Assembly: GCF_033807715.1 (NCBI RefSeq)
Contig: NC_084587.1
Coordinates: 25,479,017-25,543,016 of the forward strand
Source of the DNA: Cololabis saira
Lineage: Eukaryota; Chordata; Actinopteri; Beloniformes; Belonidae
DNA length: 64,000 nt
Direction: 5' to 3'
The notes beneath the pieces were generated by a model. The model was not told the DNA's origin. It did not search any database and was given only the letters and a program-made list of their open reading frames with translations. Below, one piece after another: positions 10,403-21,735 of this stretch (the first letter of the stretch is position 1; every line of letters starts with the position of its first letter). The translations under genes were made by a program, and so were the position numbers.

Positions 10403-11901
10403 GTGAGTTAGCCACCTAAAAAATAGCTGGTTAGCGTCAAGTTGGTGTCACAGATTATTAAGTTGTGTGTTATTTTGCAACATGATGTGTAATGAAGGAA
10501 AAAAAACAGTCAGGATATGACCTGTAACATGAAGAAGATGAGGACATAAGTTTTGCTGTTCACGCTGTCGGCCAAACAACGGCCTAGAAGCTAGGCTAAG
10601 AGCAACCTGCTAAGTCTTTGTTCACGCAGGTGGAAGGTTAAAGGTAAAGGTTTATATATTTTAAATGTGAAAGGCCTGATTGTATGTTAAATTGGGATGT
10701 TTATATGTAATTCTGTACAGATGTAGGTTTAAAAATAGTTCATTTGGACTTTATGGTAATTTTTTCCTGCACACTTGTGTAGGCTGTTTTTTTCGAGGGA
10801 AGATTTCACTGGCATAGTGGAGCTGTCCCTTCTGTGATCCAAAAATCATCCCGCTGCTTGAGGGTGCCTTCATCCTATCAGGACGCGGACTTGTGGATGC
10901 TGCACTGTTCCCAGGGACAGTAAGGACAAAATCAGAAGAACCTATCTAAGAGTTTAATATTTTATTTTGATACTTTTTCCACTGAGATCTCAGGTATTTT
11001 TTGTTCTTGGGCCCAAGGTAACTAAAGACTAAAAAAAAGTGACGTCATAAGCAAATTTTCTGTCGGAAATGAATAAGAAAAAGAGACAATTAGAATAGTA
11101 TGTTTGAATAAATTTGTGTCTTATCACATTTTCTTATAAAGAAGTGGTTGAGTGTGTTTTATGTGGGCTGGAGTTCTTGAATTAATACTTCCAATCTCCC
11201 TTCCTGAACCTGTGAGAATTTAGAGCTGAGTGAACCTGTGATTAGCTGTTGGTGTTTTATATTTTTGAATATTGTAGATTAGATATTAAACGCCAAGGTC
11301 AAGAGTATAGAATCCCTACTAAAGGGGACTACAAGACAGAGGTTGAATTTATATTCCTTTACCACAAGTAATTTAAACATGCGCGATAGTTTGAGAAAAA
11401 AAAAATGTTTTCCCACAAAAAAATTTTGATCTTTAATTTTATACAATGAAATTGATATTTTTCCAGTTTCAAATCAGTGGTTTAAGCGGTGTGAGTCATA
11501 GGAATTATTGGTGAACAGGGAGTGGGTGGAACCGCACACACACTCTTGGAAAACACACTTGAATGAATCAAAAATTCGATTTACTGTGGTAAGTGACTCA
11601 TATAAACTCGAGTCATTAAAATGAACTGAGTTTCCCATCACTAATGCACAGGCCAGTGAAGTTTTCAAGAGATACGCCAGCTGTGCTATTCATTTGCATC
11701 ATACATAAAGTGACTGAGCTGCACTCTTAAGAATGCATGCAAACCAACTTTCAAAGTGAGGAGGTACATTGTCAAAAACAGATGGCATGAGATAAGATGA
11801 GCGTTAAGATTTTTGAGCATCTGCAACTTTTGCACTTGTGTATCAGCTGGGAAGGCATCATGTCCAGTTTAAAAAGACCATTGAACCATTTACAGTAGAA
11901 G
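10403..11901. other. no supported feature
   Basis: A/T-rich sequence with no terminal repeats, no RT or transposase motifs and no frame over 70 codons with recognisable content. Confidence 0.5.
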
Positions 11902-12330
11902 TGTTATGGGCCCCGTAATGTTGAGAACCAAACGCAACCACACAGGAGGCAGAGAAAGGGTTAATGTCCTTAAGGCTTTATTTGCCAAAGAGTGAGAAAA
12001 ACTGAAGGGGCAGCCACAAGGAGGGCTGGTATCCGAACTGGATAAAAACGACAAAAAGTACTCTAACAGGAAACAGCACAACAGGTCTGGGTCACAAGAA
12101 GTTATGGGAAGATCTGGCGAAGAGTAGACTGCTGAACCGGCTCTTATAGGCAGTGGTGATGATGGGAGGATTGGCTGCAGCTGTGCCGTGCTATCCTGTG
12201 AGCTCATTAACGATGGGGACGTAGATTGGGTCCAGCTTGCGCAGAGGTGTTCCTGCTAGAGGCAGATCTCTCAGCAGTGGGGGAGGGGTGACTGGGAGAT
12301 GGTGCAGGCAGAGAAGCAGGAGCCGTAACA
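11902..12330 (-). mobile_element. solo LTR with 5-bp TSD
   Basis: Read on the minus strand, the 429-bp unit starts TGTTACGGCTCCTG and ends GGGGCCCATAACA, giving TG...CA boundaries with a TGTTA/TAACA inverted repeat. The pentamer AGAAG flanks both sides (11897-11901 and 12331-12335), which is the integrase-made target duplication. A TATA-like CCTATAAGAGCC and a polyadenylation signal GCAAATAAAGCC lie in promoter-to-poly(A) order. No internal region adjoins, so this is a solo LTR left by LTR-LTR recombination. Gypsy-type is most likely in fish, but the class is inferred. Confidence 0.88.
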
Positions 12331-13056
12331 AGAAGGGTGTATGGTTGCACAAACGGTTGCTTGAGTTGCAACATCTATGTTTAAAAACGTTAAAGTAGAC
12401 TTTAGGTTTGAGGTGTGTGTTTAATACATTTTTTTTGGTCTCTTTACATTTTAGTAAATGTATTGGTATTATTTTGTACCAAAGATGTTTAGCATACAGT
12501 CTGAAAGCTATTATGAAACTTTAGGTGATTCCTTAAGAATATCACCAGAATCTAAGGTTTCAGGTGTGAATATAAAGTATATCCTCCATGTTTATCTACA
12601 AGCATCAGTGGGCCAAATAACCCTTAGACTTTAAATATGTAGTTGGTCTCACATATCCACTCTGACAGGTGGTCATTATATCACTGAAATGTTTTTGTCA
12701 TGCGTACATGCGCACAATAGAGCATGAGGTCAACGGATAATCTAAAGCACGTGAGCGCAAGGGCCCGGCCTACTAATGCCCTCCTGTCTAAACATGTCTC
12801 ATGCCTCTGTAATGATGTCAACTCCACATGCACCCAGCATTTTCCCCAAATAGATCCCTGCACACAAACCCTTCTCTGTGCAAAAGTGGGATAGTGTCAA
12901 AGCAAGTAAATTTTGGGACATGTTTTTCACAGAATTAACACATTAACATGATGGTGCCCATCATCATTCCACAGCTCGACACTGAACTCTCTGTTGTTTA
13001 TGAACCCTAAGATGAGTTTTCATTCCAAAAAAGCTGAACAGCATTGGTCCAATGAA
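12331..13056. other. no supported feature
   Basis: No terminal repeats or coding domains are recognised. Confidence 0.5.
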
Positions 13057-13700
13057 CTATGTTTTCACTCTGAGATGATCAGGGATTGGGGGTGGGGGTG
13101 GTCGTGTCAAAGGCAGAGGACAAGTAAAGCAGTATGAGGACTGAGGATAGACCAGCGGATCTGGCAGCCCATAGTGACTCAGTAATTGACAGAAGAGCAG
13201 TTTCAGTTGAGTGGCCCTGCCTAAAGCCAGACTGATGTAGATCATACAAGCAGTTGTCGCGAAGGAACTGTGAGACCTGACTGAAGACAGCTCGTTCTGT
13301 AGAATTTTAGACATGAACGGGAGCAGTGAGACCGGACGGTAGTTTTCAACCTGGGCAGGGTTGAGTGTGAGTTTTTTCAGCAGTGGGGTGACCCGAGCTT
13401 GTTTGAAGGCAGAGGGAAAGATGCCATAATTAAAAGAAGAATTAATAATGTGGGTTATGGCAGCTTTGACAGTAGGTGAAATGCTCTGCAAGTTTTCGGC
13501 ACAGGATCAAGAGGATGGGTCGTTGGATTCAAGCCGACTAGAAGTTTAGAGACTTCATCCTCATTTAGAGATCGGAAAGAGCAGAGAGAGGCACCAGTAG
13601 AAGGTTGGAGTGGGCTGAGATGGTCAGGCTCAGAGAATTGGTTACTGATAGTAGCAACCTTTTCAGTAAAGTAGGAAGCAAACTTTTCTGCAGACAACCC
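13057..13700 (-). pseudogene. L2-type LINE reverse transcriptase fragment
   Basis: Read on the minus strand, this stretch encodes the linker and fingers of a LINE RT: a motif FTEKVATISNQF, then FKQARVTPLLKK, then VENYRPVSLLPFMSKIL, the NYRPVSLL signature of Jockey/L2/CR1-type RTs. After a frameshift near 13245 another phase continues with QSGFRQGHSTETALL and ends near a degenerate FDT motif of the palm. At least two frameshifts are needed to follow the homology, and both the 5' part (endonuclease) and the catalytic FADD region are missing. It is a dead internal fragment, older than the two L2-type LINEs at 18.7 and 44.7 kb. Confidence 0.8.
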
Positions 13701-14192
13701 AATGGGTGGTTAAGCAAGTGGTGGAGAGAGAAGAGAATTAAACGCCACTAACAGTTCTCAGGTGTTGGGAGCATTTTTGATATTGTTCTGGTAAAAGTAT
13801 ACCTTGGCAGCATTTAAGCTGGATGTCAAAAATGACAACCCAGTCTCACATAAAAACGTACCCTGCCTACGTTGGTCCAAAGTGCAAAAACGTAGAGGGG
13901 TTACAATAATAGCCGTTGAATTGTTACATTGTTACATTTTTTCTGCCTATTAGTTTTGCGTCCAAGTCACGTGACTCAAGATTCTGGCCGTGACAACAAA
14001 AAACAGGCTGGACATTTCTCATTTTTTAGTGAAAAAAATCAATATTTTGAGTTAGTTTCTGCATAAAAATGCGTTTTGATTACATTTCTAGCAAGAAATA
14101 TGTATTTTACTTTCATAATATTCACTCAATGAATGTACATAATCACTCGCTTGCTCGTTGTTGCGAAGTTTTTTCAGATGTCGCCAGAATAA
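13701..14192. other. unassigned, possibly repeat-derived
   Basis: The phrase CCCAGTCTCACATAAAAACGTACCCTGCC at 13848-13880 and AACCTGATCTCACAAAAATC at 14368-14390 look like members of one interspersed repeat, but no borders can be set. Confidence 0.3.
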
Positions 14193-14346
14193 AGGCTGAT
14201 TTATGGTTCTGCGTTACACCAACGCAGAGCCTACGGCGTAGGGTACGCGGCGAAGCGCACCGTACGGCGCGCGTCGCTGCGTAGGCTACACCGTACCCTA
14301 CGCCGTAGGCTCTGCGTCGGTCTAACGCGGAACCATAATTCAGGCT
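14193..14346. mobile_element. Harbinger-like palindromic MITE, complete
   Basis: The 154-bp unit is almost a full palindrome. The left arm is AGGCTGATTTATGGTTCTGC and the right arm (reverse complement) is AGCCTGAATTATGGTTCCGC. Inside are inverted TACGGCGTAGGGTACG motifs. TAA is present on both borders (14190-14192 and 14347-14349), as expected for the TWA duplication of PIF/Harbinger elements. The transcript could fold into a long hairpin. Related copies lie at 9830, 16808 and 48970. Confidence 0.82.
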
Positions 14347-14349
14347 TAA

Positions 14350-15725
14350 TGTGAAGCTGCAACGTTTTCAACCTGATCTCACAAAAATCCGTGAAATGCC
14401 CACGACCTCTCACCACTATTTTCAGTGGCACCAGCACGGAAAAAAGTAATGTAACAGCCAGCTGGCAGGTAGCAGGCCAATAAAAATCCCCTTAAATTGG
14501 CCTAATTTGCTTATAGGTTCAATAGATTCCTGGACGTCATTGTGAGTCAGTTCATTTGTTTTTCTTGTTATATATTGCAGGATCTTAATTCTTCTCCTCT
14601 TTGATACAAAGACAATGAATTTGCTTTTGTTTTCAGGAGGCTTTAACAATAGACACAACTGGAGCCTTACAGTTTCAACATAATTGAGTCCAAAACTTGT
14701 TTTATTATTATTTATTAATTTTACATTGAATTTAACCATATAGGAAGATGTTATTGAAATATCTACCCTATTGTCTATTGTTTACTTTCAGCCTCACAGT
14801 CTTCTGTACTCACCAGAAAACTGCACTCACTAGAAGTTTGAATCTTTTTCTAGTTTCATTTACTAACTCATTATCAACAAATCCCAAAGACAGATATTTT
14901 ACAGTACGCTCTCTTAATACTTTCTCATGTCTCCTGCTTGCTTGGGGCAAGTACTTCCAGGCAAAATTCTTCAAAGGCTGTGGATTTTTAAGGCTCCTAA
15001 GCTCAGTTGATATTTTTTCTGAAAACTCAAAGCAAAATGTGTGTTTGTGGAAGACTATTTTCAGGCATGGATTAAGAATTATTTTGCATTTACAGCACCG
15101 GGGTGATGTATGTGTGACTGACTTCATAACTTGTACGCCACTATGACAGAGCTGCCACTCCTGTTAACGCTTGTTGCCGCTGCATTCACAGTTCAAAATG
15201 CATTATCTTTAGCCTCACACCACCGTGGCTTCATGTGTGTTAACAGTAACCATGGCAAGGAAAATGAAGAATTTTGTGTCTTCACTGTCAAGTAACTCAT
15301 AAGATTGTGAGCACTGTCTAGTTTTACTGTGAGAATTCAAATTTAATGTTAAAAAGTAATTATTTAATAAAAAGGCAAGGCCTCGATGTGACTTCCGGGA
15401 TCAATGTTTGTAAATTAAGCTGAAACACAGATTTCACATATCCAGCGCAAATAGGCTGAACTAAATACAGATGTTGGGGTGTAATTTAAGGATTACTGCA
15501 GGTCCAAAGCTAATTTTAGTCCAGTGGGAATATTGTTGAGACAAATGTCAGAAGAGCTCTGCTAATTCTCCCATATATGGTCATCACAACGCCTACTCTG
15601 AGAACAGCATGTCCAAGAAGAACAGAGGGACTGTGGGGGGTCAGTCAGTCTGACCAACAACAAACCGGACTGCAATAACTAGGACAGTGCAATAACTTTG
15701 TGCAATATTTCATAACACTTATTTT
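14350..15725. other. unassigned; overlapping ~100-codon frames at 14422-15146
   Basis: Two minus-strand frames of 105 codons (14422-14739 and 14810-15127) and a plus-strand frame of 132 codons (14748-15146) lie here without repeats to explain them. The minus frame at 14810-15127 contains CCKCKIILNPC and basic stretches but matches no domain I know. I found no splice sites or promoter that settle a gene. At 15650-15720 the phrase GTGCAATAACTTTGTGCAAT resembles LINE 3' UTR sequence. Confidence 0.3.
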
Positions 15726-15729
15726 TGGG

Positions 15730-15865
15730 TCTCGGGACCTGGGACGGTTGCTGCTCGTGTTTCTGCCTGTTCCGTGTCTGTTTTCTTTCTTGCAGATTTC
15801 CAGTGCTCGATGTGCGCCTCCATGTGTGTTCTCGCGTCCTGGATTGGCAGCGGATGTCCCCTGAA
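15730..15865 (+). repeat. fragment of the L1-like 3' region repeat
   Basis: GCAGATTTCCAGTGCTCGAT and CCTGGATTGGCAGCGGATGT match 46550-46610, near the 3' end of the compound retroelement. Only about 130 bp is present, with no tail. Confidence 0.6.
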
Positions 15866-16347
15866 TGTCCCTTGAAACGCTAAAGATAGCTGCTCTTCAG
15901 ATGATTGAAAGCACCTGAAGAGAAAGTTTGAGGCACTCATTTAGTGGAGCAAACAATTTCAGAGAGAGAAGCAGATCCAGAACTCATCTGTGTTTGGTTC
16001 CAAGACACCAATGATCGGTAGAAGTTTTATTTTAATGTTCTTAAAATGCTGCCTAATTGTGTTCATGTCAACTGCTATTGATAAGAGTTTTGGCTCTAGA
16101 AAACTATTACAGATTGCATTGCAACAGTTCATTGAAATGTGTTTGTTTACAGTGCTATGTTTGAAAATGTTTTATTTATTTTTAAAAGTGATTTATTTAG
16201 AGAAATTACGAAATTGTGGAAAATTCATAAAAGTGTCACAATAGGTAGATACAGAGGCAGGTGGAAAGTTACAACACTTTATTACAACACTAGTGAATAA
16301 ACACAAGTAGTATATTTCAGCTCACTGGAATAAAGTCAATCTGGGGC
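15866..16347. other. no supported feature
   Basis: A/T-rich. A frame at 15990-16244 begins as a hydrophobic stretch but has no recognisable family. Confidence 0.4.
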
Positions 16348-16351
16348 TTAA

Positions 16352-17640
16352 AGGGGACCTATTATGGCATTTAATGTATATTTTAAACAGGCCTTGAATG
16401 TCTTAAAAACAATCTAAAGCTTGTTTTTTCTACATAAAACAGAAATTCAGCCTGTGGGCCATGTCTCTAGTTTTACCGCTTCTAACATCTTTTCTGTGAG
16501 TGATCGTGATGGGAGGGGAGGCTATGATAATGAGGCACTGTGCTGATTGGCTGGTTGAATGACGTGTAGCAGGGGAGGGAACAAAACCTCGCTCCGGCCA
16601 GAGCAGCGGCTCCGTACACAAAGCCTGTCCCATGCGAGAAGCTTCTGCGACAAAATAAATTCCATTGCTTTATTTTTTTTGTATTGGACTGTCCTAACTG
16701 GCCGCGAGTTTAACGGTTTCAGTGTGGACAGAGAGCGTCCGATGTCACGCAGCTCGACGTTATACTCGGACGCTGCATGCATTTATGACACGGTGTAAAC
16801 GGATCTTAAAGCCTGATTTACGGTTCTGCGCTAAATCGAAGCATACCCTACGCCGTAGGCTCTGTGTTGGTGTAACGCGGAACCATAAATCAGCCTTTAG
16901 TCACCTCGTCTTCACACAGGAAGATTTAATTGAATTCTAAACAGTTACACACAGTTATTTACTCAGATTCATCATCATTTCATATGTTACAAGAAATCAC
17001 AACGCTGAATTTTCACAAATGGCAACTTTATTGTTAAAAAAAATAAGAACATAAGTTGTATATAAATAACATGTATGCACTATTGCTGGCTCAAGGAAGG
17101 ACCGTGCATCTTCTGAAGGTGTCGTTGAACAGCTTCAGGTGCATTGCTTGGAAGATCTGAAACCATGAACAGAAGAAAAATGTATTACGGTACTAATAGA
17201 GATCCGGTCTTCCCTAACACTCTGTTAGCGAACACTGGAGCCACCGGGGCCCGGGGCTACTCACCGGTCCGGTCCTGTGAGCGGCCCCGGTGCTCCGGAG
17301 CTAAGCTAAATACTTAGCCCATGCAAAGATCATACTTGTAGACAAATATAAATAACATAAAAAAATAACGTCACTTACCGCTGACTCGTGTGCAGTTGCC
17401 GGGTCCGTACTGTGGGAACTGATCCTTTTATGAGGGTAAATGTTGATGCAAAACCACATTTTAACTGTCCCTCGCTGTGGAAGCAGTCACCGCTTCTAAA
17501 CAATGGCAGAGCTCCGGCCAGCAGAGCTGGTTGTGGGCTTGGTTTCAGCAGCGGAGGCCGACCTATGGAAATCTGCTCCTATCGTTACGTAACGACAGGA
17601 GCAGATTCTGAACGGCTCGTTACTGACTCACCCAGGGCCT
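16352..17640 (+). mobile_element. TTAA element, copy 3 (long form, right end lost)
   Basis: TTAA at 16348-16351 is followed by AGGGGACCTATTATGGCATT, identical in type to copy 1. The copy shares long blocks with copy 2 (to about 17205) and, near 17505-17630, the segment around GTTACGTAACGAC and GATTCTGAACGGCTCGT with copy 1. The short copy 1 is therefore an internal deletion derivative of this longer form. The expected CATAATAGGTCCCCT right end is missing after GGCTCGTTACTGACTCACC. No transposase frame can be followed. Confidence 0.7.
16808..16899. mobile_element. Harbinger-like MITE nested in TTAA copy 3
   Basis: A left arm AAAGCCTGATTTACGGTTCT and a right arm ending GGAACCATAAATCAGCCTTT form the same near-palindrome as 14193-14346, shortened to about 92 bp. 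It occupies the same position as the partial MITE in copy 2, so the insertion predates the split of the two TTAA copies. Confidence 0.7.
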
Positions 17641-18689
17641 TCTGTGCATCTGCCTCAAGGCCTGTGTGCGCTGGGGGAGCTCTGTCGTGCCGCAACAGGA
17701 AAGCAGGCGTGGGGTCAGCCCAGCAGGTGAGGGGCGGGGGTCCGGCCGACTCTCGCCGTCAAGAGGGGAGCAGCGTCGGTGAGTCAAACCAGACTGGAAG
17801 GTAGGAAAAAAGTGCGATCAGTGGACTGAATCATGTGGAATTCAACTCACTCGTTCATATGTTCTAGGGTAAATCGTCCCTCTATGTGGGAAAATAGAGA
17901 GCGGTGTTCTCAAACAGATGAGGTGGCCAAGCAGGGGTTTTCTCTATGTCCGGGAAGGCGAGCAGGTATCTCCGTTTCCGTTCAGCCTCCAGCGCGTTGG
18001 TCTCTCTGCTGTGCGTCGTCTCCATGCGCCACGTCTGTTTCCCCCTTTTATCACCCCTGTCGCTCCACCTGAGAGCCTTGATTACAGGACTCGCCTCACC
18101 TGTGAACAGAAGCGCAACACTGGAAAACACAACACCCCTGCATGATGGACAGCCAAGTCCCAGTTCAATGCTCTCTCCCGACAGTCACAATACACCATTC
18201 AATATTTTCTCCCCACATACAGTTCACTGTTAAAAATGTTTTAATTAAAATACAGTTAAAATTATAGTTCAGTCGCTGTGAGCCACGACAAAAGTGCCAT
18301 GTTTAAATTGGCTCATTAAAAAGTTAAAGTTTAAAGTGTTAACTGGAAAACGGCAGATCTATAAGCTCATGGATTAGCTATAAAACACAAAGTAAAGCAT
18401 GCTTTACTTTGTTGAAAATTTTCATTTTCTTTCTGTTTTGTTGTTTCAGGGTTTACAATCTAAACCTGACAAACAACTAATCAACAAAGAAGCCAACAAA
18501 AAAACAAAAAAGTTGGAAAATAAAGATAGTGATTCAGTTGAACTCTTGAGTTGTCCTCTGGAATAAAATCAGAGGGAACTTGACATTACACTGTTTTACA
18601 GTTCTTTGCAGTGCTGTCACTCAGATTACTTTTATGATTTTCTTTTATCTTTTATCTATTTTTTCTTTTATGACTTTTTTTTTAAGTAT
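17641..18689. other. unassigned
   Basis: GC-richer sequence at 17640-18130 carries several 75-95 codon frames on both strands. None has a recognisable domain. 18230-18690 is A/T-rich and empty. Confidence 0.4.
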
Positions 18690-20855
18690 GGATAAAAGTA
18701 AATTATGGGGTTCCCCAAGATGACACAAAACTTTACATCGCCATGTCTCCTGATGAAATAGATCCAGTTAATACCATACCATCCCACACCAGGGAGGTGT
18801 GGGATGGTATGAAGACCATCACTGGATGCAAAAAAACTGCTGCAGGACCAGCTGAAGGAAGTGTGGAGAGAGCAAATGAGCTGAACACATTTTTCAACCG
18901 GTTCAGCTCTGGCCCCCCCACCTTCCCTGCCATCCCCACACCAACCACAACTGCACTGATCCATCAACAGCTGGCTCCTCTCCACCCTTCTGCACATACC
19001 TCCCTTCCTGATCACCCCCCCCCTCCTCCAGGAGGTACCCCCTCTCCCTCTATCAGCCCACCCCCCCCGCCCCCTCAATCTGCACCTCTCACTGGATTGT
19101 CCCGTTCATCTCCAGGCATCAATCCCACCGCACCAGCTCCTCAACCCATCCCACCTGATCCCCCCCTCATCACTGCTCATGAGGTGAAAGGGGTACTGAA
19201 GAGTCTTAATCCAAGAAAAGCAGCTGGTCCCGACCTGGTGTGCCCGAGGCTTCTGAGAGCCTGTGCTGAGGAGCTTGGAGACCCTCTTCAGTACATCTTT
19301 AATCTGAGCCTGCACCTGGGGAAAGTCCCCTCCCTGTGGAAGACATCATGTATCGTCCCCGTCCCCAAGAAAAGACACTCCAAGGACCCCAATGACTTCC
19401 GTCCCATCGCCCTCACTTCACAGGTCATGAAGTCCTTGGAGAGACTTGTATTACACCGCCTGAGGTCACAGGTGCAGCAGACCCAGGATCCACTCCAGTT
19501 CGCCTACAGGGAGAGGATAGGAGTGGAGGATGCTGTCCTCTACCTTCTTCATCGTACACACTCCTACCTCGATGCGGGAGGCTGCGCTGTGAGGATTCTT
19601 TTTTTCGACTTTTCAAGCGCATTCAACACTATTCAGCCCCCACGACTGCAGGAAAAACTGTCTACCATGCAGGTGGACCCCCTCCTCATCTCCTGGATCT
19701 CTGACTACCTGACCGACAGACCACAATTTGTTAGGATCGGTAGCAGTATTTCCAGCACCATCACCAGCAGCACCGGAGCTCCGCAGGGGACCGTGCTGTC
19801 CCCCATCCTCTTCTCCCTGTACACTGCTGATTTCCAACACAACTCAGAACTCTGCCACATTCAGAAGTTCTCGGACGACACAGCAGTTGTAGCATGTATC
19901 AGGGAGAACGAGGAGGGGGAATACAGGGAGCTAGTGAGCGACTTTGTGGGGTGGTGCCAGGAGAACCAGCTGGTCCTGAACACCTCCAAAACTAAGGAGC
20001 TTGTGATGGACTTCAGGCGCCAGCCCCCCGCCCCACTCCCTGTCTGTATCAAGGGTGAGGAGGTCGAGATAGTGCCCTGCCACAAATACCTCGGACTCAT
20101 ACTGGACAATAAACTGGACTGGACTCAGAACATTGATCACCTCTACAAGAAGGGCCAGAGCAGGCTTTACTTCTTGCGGAGGTTGGCATCATTTAACATC
20201 TGCACCAAGCTCCTACAGATGTTTTATATCTCTGTAGTGGCTAGTGTGCTGTCTTATGCTGTGTCTTGCTGGGGTGGCAGCGGCAGCAAAAGAAATATCC
20301 AGAGGCTGAACAAGCTCATTAAGAAGGCAGGCTCAGTGGTGGGTCTGAAGCTGGACTCTGTTGAGCAGGTAACGGAGCAGAGGTCACTCACCAGACTCAA
20401 GGCAATCATGAACAACGCCAACCATCCACTGAGCTATGTGTTCAACCAGCAGAGGAGCACCATCAGCAACAGATTACGATCACTGAACTCCTCAACAACG
20501 AGACATACAAAGTCGTTTGTCCCCCGAGCCATCAGGCTGCACAACACCCTGTGTGGGAGAAAGAGGCGGGAGGGGGAGTAGGAGTAGCAGGAGTCAAGTG
20601 GGTGTGGGGGGAATCTCTCCAAGGCAGAAGTGCTGGAACACTTCTGTCCTCATTGTTGCTGTTTCGTTGCGGTGTGTTGGTTTTCCTGTCCTTGCCTTTG
20701 TCCCCAAGTCGGTTCCCCCTCCTGTCATTAGTTTTATTATTTTAAATATTTATTTATTAACTTGTTTTATTATACTAGTTGTGTGTGTGACTGATTCTGT
20801 GAGCAGTTGACCACTCTTAAATTTCCTTCGGGATTAATAAAGTACATCTATAATG
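18690..20855 (+). mobile_element. L2-type LINE, 5' truncated
   Basis: The copy holds an open RT frame (18743-20581), a short 3' UTR with a CTTGCCTTTGTCCCC-type segment, and the tail AATTTCCTTCGGGATTAATA followed by AAGTACATCTA. This is the usual short-tailed end of L2/CR1-group LINEs in fish, without poly(A). The 5' part encoding ORF1 and the APE endonuclease is gone, as expected for target-primed reverse transcription stopping early. A Tc1 relic starts directly at the 3' border. I could not set the target duplication. Confidence 0.82.
18743..20581 (+). CDS. LINE ORF2 C-terminal part: reverse transcriptase
   Basis: The 612-codon frame is uninterrupted. Residues 1-150 are a linker that includes the proline-rich stretch 85-145. 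RT follows: LNPRKAAGPD (about 154-163), FRPIALTSQVMKSLE, FFDFSSAFNTIQP (catalytic Asp of motif A), STGAPQGTVLSPILFSLYT (motif B), FSDDTAVV (about residues 376-383, motif C, FSDD in place of FADD), KTKELVMDFRR and HKYLGLILDN. A C-terminal LYFLRRL...WGGSGSKRNIQRL...LKAIMNNANHPL region ends the protein. All catalytic residues are present, so the RT was intact at insertion. The start shown is only the first Met; the real protein began upstream. It would copy its own RNA at a nicked target. Confidence 0.88.
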   Translation: MSPDEIDPVNTIPSHTREVWDGMKTITGCKKTAAGPAEGSVERANELNTFFNRFSSGPPTFPAIPTPTTTALIHQQLAPLHPSAHTSLPDHPPPPPGGTPSPSISPPPPPPQSAPLTGLSRSSPGINPTAPAPQPIPPDPPLITAHEVKGVLKSLNPRKAAGPDLVCPRLLRACAEELGDPLQYIFNLSLHLGKVPSLWKTSCIVPVPKKRHSKDPNDFRPIALTSQVMKSLERLVLHRLRSQVQQTQDPLQFAYRERIGVEDAVLYLLHRTHSYLDAGGCAVRILFFDFSSAFNTIQPPRLQEKLSTMQVDPLLISWISDYLTDRPQFVRIGSSISSTITSSTGAPQGTVLSPILFSLYTADFQHNSELCHIQKFSDDTAVVACIRENEEGEYRELVSDFVGWCQENQLVLNTSKTKELVMDFRRQPPAPLPVCIKGEEVEIVPCHKYLGLILDNKLDWTQNIDHLYKKGQSRLYFLRRLASFNICTKLLQMFYISVVASVLSYAVSCWGGSGSKRNIQRLNKLIKKAGSVVGLKLDSVEQVTEQRSLTRLKAIMNNANHPLSYVFNQQRSTISNRLRSLNSSTTRHTKSFVPRAIRLHNTLCGRKRREGE

Positions 20856-20869
20856 TTCTTGTTGATGCC

Positions 20870-21465
20870 AGACGTCAGAGGAGACTGGCCAGAATAGTTC
20901 AAGCTGATAGAAAGGCAACAGTAACTCAAATAACCACTCGTTACAACCAAGGTATGCAGAAGAGCATCACTGAATGCACAACACGTTGAACCTTGAGGCG
21001 AATGGGCTACAGCAGCAGAAGACAACACCGGGTGCCACTCCTGTCAGCTAAGAATAGGAAACTAAGGCTACAATTCGCACAGGCTCACTAAATTGGATGA
21101 CAGAAGATTGGAAAAACATTGCCTGTTCTGATGAGTCTCGATTTCTGCTGCAACATTCGGATGGTAGGGGCAGATTTTGGCGTCAACAACATGAAAGCAT
21201 GGATCCATCCCGCCTTGTATCAACGATTCAGGCTGGTGGTGGTGGTGTAATGGTGTGTGGGATATTTATTTGTACAAATTGAGCATCGTGTCATCGCTAC
21301 AGCGTACCTGAGTATTGTTGCTACAGTAAGCATGTCCATCCCTTTATGAACACAGTGTACCCATCTTCTGATGGCTTCTTCCAGGAGGATAACGTGTCAT
21401 GTCATAAAGCGCGAATCATCTCAGACTGGTTTCTTGAACATGACAATGGTGAGGAAACGAGTCCT
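20870..21465 (+). pseudogene. Tc1-like transposase relic
   Basis: Translation in shifting frames gives a Tc1/mariner transposase core: RRLARIVQADRKATVTQI of the helix-turn-helix part, LRRMGYSSRRQHRVPLLSAK, then DWKNIACSDESRFLL (first catalytic Asp), a Gly-rich GGGGVMVCG, and FFQEDNVSCHKARIISDW with the second Asp (DNxxCH). Stops (for example after FAQAH, and in the GIFICTN region) and frameshifts break it. The N-terminal DNA-binding start, the C-terminal third acidic residue region and both inverted repeats are missing. It abuts the LINE tail on the left and a hAT end on the right. Confidence 0.88.
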
Positions 21466-21470
21466 GTGGA

Positions 21471-21735
21471 TTAGGCCTGTAACGATGCATCGATGTTGTC
21501 AACGCATCGAGTTCAAAATGTCATTGACGTCATATTTTGTCGATGACGCATTGCCACGGACATGTCGGTCACCCATCACAGTTTGCAATTTGCAGAATGG
21601 AGACCGAAATTGCGTCCTCCTCACAGCATGCCAACAAAGCCCTGCAAAAAGACCATAAAAAACAGCCATCAAAAGTATAGGAATATTTTAAATTTAGTTC
21701 CAAAGGCCATTGGGAATTGGCATAGCACTACAGCA
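21471..21735 (+). mobile_element. hAT element, left end only
   Basis: TAGGCCTGTAACGATGCATC followed by an inverted GCATCGA motif is a hAT-type terminus (TAGGNNTGTAACG). It is followed by coding-like sequence with CCKKTIKN. No right end is found before family A begins, so this is a truncated element. Confidence 0.55.

Noticed and set aside
18668..19078. 136-codon minus-strand frame
   Set aside because: Antisense shadow of the LINE RT linker, whose plus-strand frame is much longer and has RT motifs.
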